The notes beneath the pieces are model-generated. The model ran no database searches and was not told the DNA's origin. It worked only from the letters and a program-made list of their open reading frames with translations. Shown here in pieces: positions 19,101-24,197 of a DNA stretch of 24,197 bases (position 1 is the first letter of the stretch; every line of letters begins with the position of its first letter). The stretch spans positions 1 through 24,197 of the forward strand of contig JALMLS010000544.1 in assembly GCA_038496445.1 (NCBI GenBank), read 5' to 3'. The DNA is from Trichosphaerium sp. ATCC 40318. Lineage: Eukaryota > Discosea > Flabellinia > Trichosidae. The position numbers and the translations under genes were made by a program.

Positions 19101-19942
19101 ATATCTCGCCTTGTTCTGTAGGTTCAAATGCGTTCAAAATCTCTAACTCAAAAATTAATAATATTTTATTTAATTTAAAACGTGTCACAATGTGTCAAAA
19201 AAAAATTTCAAAGGTAAACGTTATCTAGGTCGTACCCTTTGACTTTTGACCAAACGCGTGGAGAAGTAAAGCTTCATCAGCATACTTACGCTACAAACTC
19301 GGTTAACTTTGTACAATTAAATTGCAAGGCCAAGGCGTACTGGGAAGGTTGGCGTAAGTCTAGGTGGCAATGCTGGAATGCCTGGTTGGTCTACCGTGTC
19401 CATTATATCCAATGAAGCACTTGCATTGGTCCAAAACACGACATCCTATTAATAATACGATTTTAGCGTCATTTGGATGTGTTTTGAGAATAAAACGAAG
19501 AAACGTACGGAAGGCGATTCTTGTGATGCGTAAAACCCTGTAGCGCGTTTTTTTGTATCTACAGGTAGGTCCAATGCTCTTGCAATAGCTGTTGCTTCCT
19601 CTGATATTGTTTATAATTTATTTACGCTAAAGAACAAGTGTACCTTGAGAATGAGTGACGAATAGGCGTAAGTTGGGCTCCTTTACTTCTTTTAATAATT
19701 CTTTTGCACTAGATTCTACTTCATCCATCGCAGCATCATTTGTATACGCGTGAGTTTCATAAGATGAGCTGGCGCGTTTTACATTGCGTACAGAAGCCTA
19801 TGTGTTTATTTGTTAATACAAGGCTATTATAACACGCAATGGGTGCCTTCCGTTGATTAGAACGCGTAGTTTTCAATTTGAGAAAGCTGCGTGAGTTCCA
19901 AGCCGCTATCGGGCTTAAACCACGATGACACTTGCAAAACAT
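16111..19942 (-). CDS. Type IA topoisomerase (TopB-like) pseudoenzyme, all catalytic motifs lost
   Basis: Twenty-two minus-strand exons join in frame to about 876 aa: 19847-19942, 19644-19797, 19509-19600, 19341-19445, 19236-19271, 19007-19140, 18819-18958, 18694-18761, 18493-18637, 18414-18457, 18262-18360, 18108-18199, 17851-18050, 17662-17805, 17552-17616, 17388-17490, 17221-17348, 17052-17165, 16891-16999, 16744-16844, 16399-16627, 16111-16343. Family landmarks in order: LRLFVTHSQEEATAIARAL (TOPRIM start), EPTEQGE (TOPRIM DxDxxGE position), KRLWLTSLAP, NGGACPIGRIEAVVLHLI, PPLLFDLAQLQ, LYSCGLITFPFTTSRHLP (active-site loop), GKDDLHAIIP, GLGTPASRVEIV, a C-terminal CNVPGCDFYF finger and a GGLRSANGKRFGGYFFVD module. 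Known enzymes need Glu (EKPS), two Asp, the Tyr of ITYPRTDS and its Arg; here they are His, Glu, Thr, Phe and Phe. The N-terminus (MFCKCHRGLS...) has no acidic residue and many Arg/Lys/Ser, like a mitochondrial presequence. Joins of exons 1 and 5 are the least sure; ATG 19728 is an alternative start. Confidence 0.85.
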
Positions 19943-20167
19943 CGCCAAGATGTACTTTATTTGTACTTGTATGACACGATTAAGTTTTGACTAGATAATT
20001 CTGTCTGTGACAATTGTATTTTATTTACGTTACGCCGTAGTTGCACTATTGTATAATTCATAAACAACGAAGGATGTCAAAGCAGAGACAAATCACATTT
20101 GTCTGCTCCGGTGATCACAGCGTATTTTTCGGTCTTGTTTCATGCGTCTACAACGCTTGTGGCGCAT

Positions 20168-20427
20168 ATGAGCAATCCCAATACAAAGAAGCAAAACAGA
20201 GGGTCTATAAGGGTTAAGGTTTGCTTTTCTTACAACTGCCATTGGTATTGTATTCTCATAAGCGCTAGAACCTCGCAAAGCGCGTAGGACAAGTCAGTAA
20301 CAAGAGATTACGCCAAACTATTGGCAGAGTAAAAGGAACAAAAACAGCTAAAGAAGCAGAGTCTCCTCGTACGTTTAAAAACACAGCACAAAATTATAAT
20401 CACGGAAATTCAAAAAAACCAGTTTGA
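20168..20427 (+). CDS. Small basic protein of unknown function
   Basis: Two exons (20168-20212, 20269-20427) join in phase 0 to 67 aa. The donor is GTTAAG and the acceptor GCGCTAG. The product starts MSNPNTKKQNRGSIR and is rich in Lys, Arg, Asn and Gln, with no hydrophobic segment. I do not recognise it. Upstream in-frame sequence continues without a clear start, so the N-terminus could be longer. It is divergent from the topoisomerase-like gene. The supporting evidence is only an open spliced frame with a coherent basic composition, so it may not be a gene. Confidence 0.4.
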
Positions 20428-20489
20428 ACCACCACGTTTCGTCACAACGATCAAAAATCAATGGTTGTAACAACTCTACCAAGTCACTT

Positions 20490-23400
20490 ATGTTAAACAT
20501 TGTCTTTTCTGCACATCGTGTTTGGAGAAATACCGAGATTGTTTCTTGAAGTCATTTTTCTTTTATTTTACGATCATAGTATTCTAACAGAGTTCATTTA
20601 AGCGCGACCGAACACCTCTCAAGATTTCATCCGTATTTACTTACCTAATGCGCAACAACAAGTCGTATTGTTTAAACCACATCTAGTACTACGACAAGTA
20701 CTAGAGAGGGTATGTGCGCTACGGTATGTAACATAAAAACAAAGTAATTTTATTTTTTTTGTACTGGGCCAAGTTTTTTTTGTGTCCACGTGATTTTAGC
20801 CTTTAATACTCAAACACGTAAATTTGGTTCTGAAAAAGGCCGTTTAGTGAAAATTGATAAATTTTTTAGGCGTGATATAGAGATAGACGCTTTCATACCA
20901 CTTGACGCTGAAACAAAAGAAGAGCTTGATCTTGAAAAGACTTTAGGCGATTTGAACACTTACGAAATCAATTTTTCAACTCCAAGAGGTAAAGTCTAAT
21001 TTATCACGTGCTTGTATTTGTCACAACCTTATTAATTATCGTATAGAGATTCCTAAGACAAATGTACCAGTTGCAGTGAAACATAATCGGACTAGTAGTG
21101 ATGTCTCATCATGGAGCGTTAGCTCATTCAATCGCAAGTGAGTTGACATAGTATTTAAATAACAATTTTTGTTAATCAGTTCCTGTAGGGCCACTGGTTC
21201 TGGAAGTTATGCAACACTAAAGACTAGTAAACAAGCGCATAGAGCAACGCTTACTGACAACTCATTCAACAAGGTACATCATCTATGCAACTAACGTTTA
21301 TGCTAAGCATAAAAAGGTTGGTGGTCTGCTAGAGGCTGTAAGAAACGGAACAATAGATGATGTTACAGCAGTCGTTGCTTTACGACCCGGTGATGTAAAT
21401 ACGACTTCTGGAGTCGATGGTGTAACACCGCTATTGGCGTGTGTATCCACACATGAGGCACACGAACCATTATAACTTAAAATACTTATTATATTGTAGC
21501 GGCGTTTGGCAAAAGCGATTGTTCTTTTAGAGGCTGGTGCTGATCCTACAAAAGTACCTGCATCTGGACACACGCCACTTCACTATTTAATTTTATTCAC
21601 AAACGTTGAGATAACGCTTACGTTCATACTACAATTTTTAAAGGTATGTTTCATGGAAACAAATAAATGAACTTACAAGAAAAACAAAATTAGGTTTTCG
21701 CTTTGTTGCTGCGTGGTGGATTAGATATAAACACAGGCACAACAACGAGTGATGAGAAACCTATTCACCAAGCTGCTCACGTGGGATGTCCTTTATTCGT
21801 TATGCAATTATTACTTAAAAATGGAGCAGACCCAAACGCCCACACCAAGTATGATATTTTAAGCCATGTATTTAAAAAAAAAAACTAAAACTTTTTTTAC
21901 AGGCAAGGTAAAACTGTTTTACATCGGGCGATACAAAATAACTTGATGGATCATACTAAACTTCTTCTAAAAAATGGAGCCAACCCATTTACTACTTTTG
22001 AAGGAGAGCTAGGTAAGACATTAACTTTTGATTTGTTTGACACAATTTTTCATTGTTTTTTATCTTCTCATTTCTCTGAACTTCTTTTTGCATGTGTTTT
22101 CTTACATCTCGCTGAGGCAAATCTGATTCTGCGTTGGACCTTGCAAAGAGTTTACACCTCAACGATTTTGTACAATGCTTGAATTCTGGAGGAAAAGCTG
22201 GACAACCAGGCATACCACCAACAGTAGAAGAGGATCAAAGTTCCAATACTTCAGATCGTAACAGCTCTGTATCATCTGCTGTAAGTATTGGAACTTTTAT
22301 GCATTCTAGTTTTCTTTTATCTCAACTACAATCTAGAGCGCTGAAGACCAAAAAGAGCAGAGTGCTGATCATTTGCCACCACCTCCCGGAAAACCAGCAC
22401 CAAACCCTCTTTTGTATGATCTAGATTGCTCGAAATATTTCCCTTACAAATACAATACTAGGCGATCTGTCACTGCACCATCAATAGAAAAACCAAGGAG
22501 AGTTGGTGTACAAAGACCAACAAAATCAGTGCCAAGTATTCCACTCAACGTACGCCTGAAATACTAAGTCGATAAATAAATTGCAAAACTTAATAATCAC
22601 TGCTATAGCCTGCACCACGTCCACCCATGCCCAAGAATGGTGTACCTACATTGATGATTCCTGTCAATCCACCTAAGCTCAAGAAACCAAGCAATCAGGT
22701 TGTAGGAAATGGCAGGTACCAAGCTTACTTGTATTCCTAAACCCGTTTGTCGTGCTCACCCCAAATAGTTCTTCACCTAAAACAGCTCCACCTTCTCGTC
22801 CAAAAGGTGCACCGCCTATTCCTAACACCCCTCCACCTTCAGTAGTTCCTGCAACTCCACCCAAACGATCGGCAACTGTTACAAACCTACCACCAAGCTA
22901 TTCTCCAAAGAAACCTAATCTTCCACCTATGAGGCGTATAAACAGTACAACACAGGTTGTCCAGCAAAAAATACCTCTGCCTCTCATGAGAGGTTCTCCT
23001 CCAATGATACGCATGAATAGCACAACACAAGTAGGCATAAATAGAGCAAACGATAATAACGCTACCAATCCAGAGTTCGAAACTTTAAGGAGACTTGGCT
23101 CTAAGCTTCTAGCGTAAGATTTTATTTTGTTTGAGTACATTTTTCTTACAAAAAAAAAAGGTCACAGGTTGAGGCTGAGAAACCAAAAGAAGATGAATTG
23201 TACTTGGTTTATCTAGAGATTTATAACTACTTTAAAGGTTATGTACACAAACTGGAGATACTTCTAGTGGTACGGTTTTCTAACAAGTTGAAAATTAAAA
23301 AACAAAACCATCATGCTTTTGTAACACGTGCCTTGACTTATTAGTGTAGAGATACTTTTTGGCGCTTAAAGGTGATAAAAAGAATGGCTTGAGTAATGAG

Positions 23401-24197
23401 GCGCTAGACCAAATATTTGGTAATATACACAGTATTTATAGTAGTACAAAACAAGTCTGGGTACACCTCAAACACACAGAAACCAAATTTCTAAAGTCGT
23501 TTTCTAAAGGTAAAACTTGAAGATCATGTTCAACACCATGGATTCTCAAGATGTCTTGCCGAGGTTTTTAACAAAGAATTGGATTACTTACTCACATATG
23601 GGCCATTCTTAGACCAAGACGTTCGTACTTAATCTATCAGCTTTCTTTGACTTATTTTCATGTAGAACTACTTGGAATCACAGCATGTTTTAAAGCAATG
23701 TCGTTTGCAAAATAGAGTATTGGATAAGGACTTGAGGGTACCTTGAATTCATAACACTTTTACATTGATTCCTAATATGCCACTTAGAGGATTGAGAAAT
23801 TTGAGTCTCAAGCGTGGAAAGCACTAAACTCTTCAACATCAAAAGATAGGATAGATCTTTCCGTTGAAAGTTTACTTTCAGCTCCAGTATGAACACAGCT
23901 TACTAATATATTCTAATTCAGTGTTAATACTTTTATAAGGTGCAGCATGGACCAAAGATAATATTGCTCCACAAGGTTAGTTGAACTTGATAATTTTTTT
24001 TTGTCAATTTTTTTTAACAACTCTCAGCAAATGCTTAAAAGTCAGCCCGAAGACTCCACATACAGAAATTTAATAGAGGATTGCCTATCTACACTTGATA
24101 GTAATATGGTAAAAACAACAAACATGTTCGTAAAGGAGCGGAATAGACAGAAAGTCGTTACAATATCCCAGACAGTAAAGAAAGCAGAATTTTTGGT
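20490..24197 (+). CDS. RhoGEF with Ras-binding-like domain, ankyrin repeats, proline-rich region and DH domain, 3'-truncated by window edge
   Basis: After a tentative first exon (20490-20517), exons are 20603-20713, 20800-20988, 21047-21137, 21189-21273, 21317-21442, 21500-21643, 21694-21848, 21903-22012, 22117-22280, 22337-22549, 22609-22715, 22769-23113, 23161-23269, 23350-23460, 23510-23620, 23666-23737, 23788-23886, 23940-23975 and 24028 to the window end. FIRIYLPNAQQQVVLFKPHL resembles a Ras-binding or ubiquitin-like domain. Ankyrin repeats follow (LLEAGADPTKVPASGHTPLH; LLLKNGADPNAHT; GKTVLHRAIQNN; LLLKNGANPF). Next come proline-rich stretches (HLPPPPGKPAPNPL, RPKGAPPIPNTPPPSVVP). The DH domain is shown by ELYLVYLEIYNYFKGYVHKL, LSNEALDQIFGNIHSIY, LAEVFNKELDYLLTYGPFL and APVQHGPKIILLHK. 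DH domains load GTP on Rho-type GTPases at membranes to control the actin cytoskeleton. The usual PVQR is PVQH here. A PH domain would be expected beyond the window. Confidence 0.85.

Noticed and set aside
19313-19942. A separate small gene ending at a TAA near 19318
   Set aside because: LRLFVTHSQEEATAIARAL and the following DVVFWTNASASLDIMDTVDQ align with the TOPRIM start of TopB, so it is the 5' part of the same gene; a GTACGC donor at 19340 precedes that stop.
7010-23330. Recurrent CACGTG words as E-box-like promoter sites
   Set aside because: Many fall inside exons or are reverse complements of GTACGT-type donors or coding sequence; they are not confined to promoters.
1-24197. tRNA, rRNA or CRISPR features
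   Set aside because: No cloverleaf with a GGTTCRANYCC-type box, no rRNA-like conserved stretch and no spaced direct-repeat array apart from the contiguous satellite were found.

Overview
The window is nuclear DNA of an intron-rich unicellular or simple eukaryote. Most genes are cut by many short introns (about 33 to 110 nt), often with a CTAAC-like branch point just before the acceptor. The telomere-type repeat is CCCTAA/TTAGGG. The donor style (GTACGT, GTGCGT) and small introns would fit a fungus or a related protist, but I cannot assign a lineage. All exon models were built by hand by matching reading frames across introns. Where two joins are possible I say so.

Left part (1-6232). A tyrosine-recombinase gene of Crypton type (47-2919, 5' end outside the window) has a Ser/Asp-rich acidic tail. 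It is followed by about 3.6 kb without a gene. That gap holds a small hairpin, a 68-bp tandem satellite whose units carry a GC-rich palindrome (5073-5455), AT-rich DNA and an interstitial block of degenerate telomere repeats in both orientations (5996-6232). This looks like mobile or subtelomeric DNA joined to an old chromosome end.

Right part (6570-24197). This is a compact housekeeping region. On the minus strand are a LOG-family nucleotide phosphoribohydrolase (6570-7439) and the U3 snoRNP protein IMP3 (7631-8594). On the plus strand is a DCAF8-like WD40 protein, a presumed CUL4-DDB1 receptor (about 8727-11523). Convergent with it is an ATAD5/ELG1-like PCNA unloader (11692-15118, minus). 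Then come a four-helix membrane protein (15320-15917, plus), a 22-exon gene related to bacterial topoisomerase III (16111-19942, minus), a tiny basic protein (20168-20427, plus) and a multidomain RhoGEF with a Ras-binding-like domain, ankyrin repeats, a proline-rich region and a DH domain (20490 to beyond the window end, plus).

The most striking item is the topoisomerase-like gene. Its fold is recognisable from the TOPRIM domain to the C-terminal modules, and its reading frame is open over 22 exons. Yet every catalytic motif I can align is destroyed: the TOPRIM glutamate, both DxD aspartates, the active-site tyrosine (Tyr to Phe) and the neighbouring Arg and Asp. It looks like a maintained type IA topoisomerase pseudoenzyme, possibly sent to mitochondria. 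The genes do not form an operon. The only loose functional grouping is DNA maintenance (ATAD5-like, topoisomerase-like) and ubiquitin-ligase or ribosome-biogenesis housekeeping.
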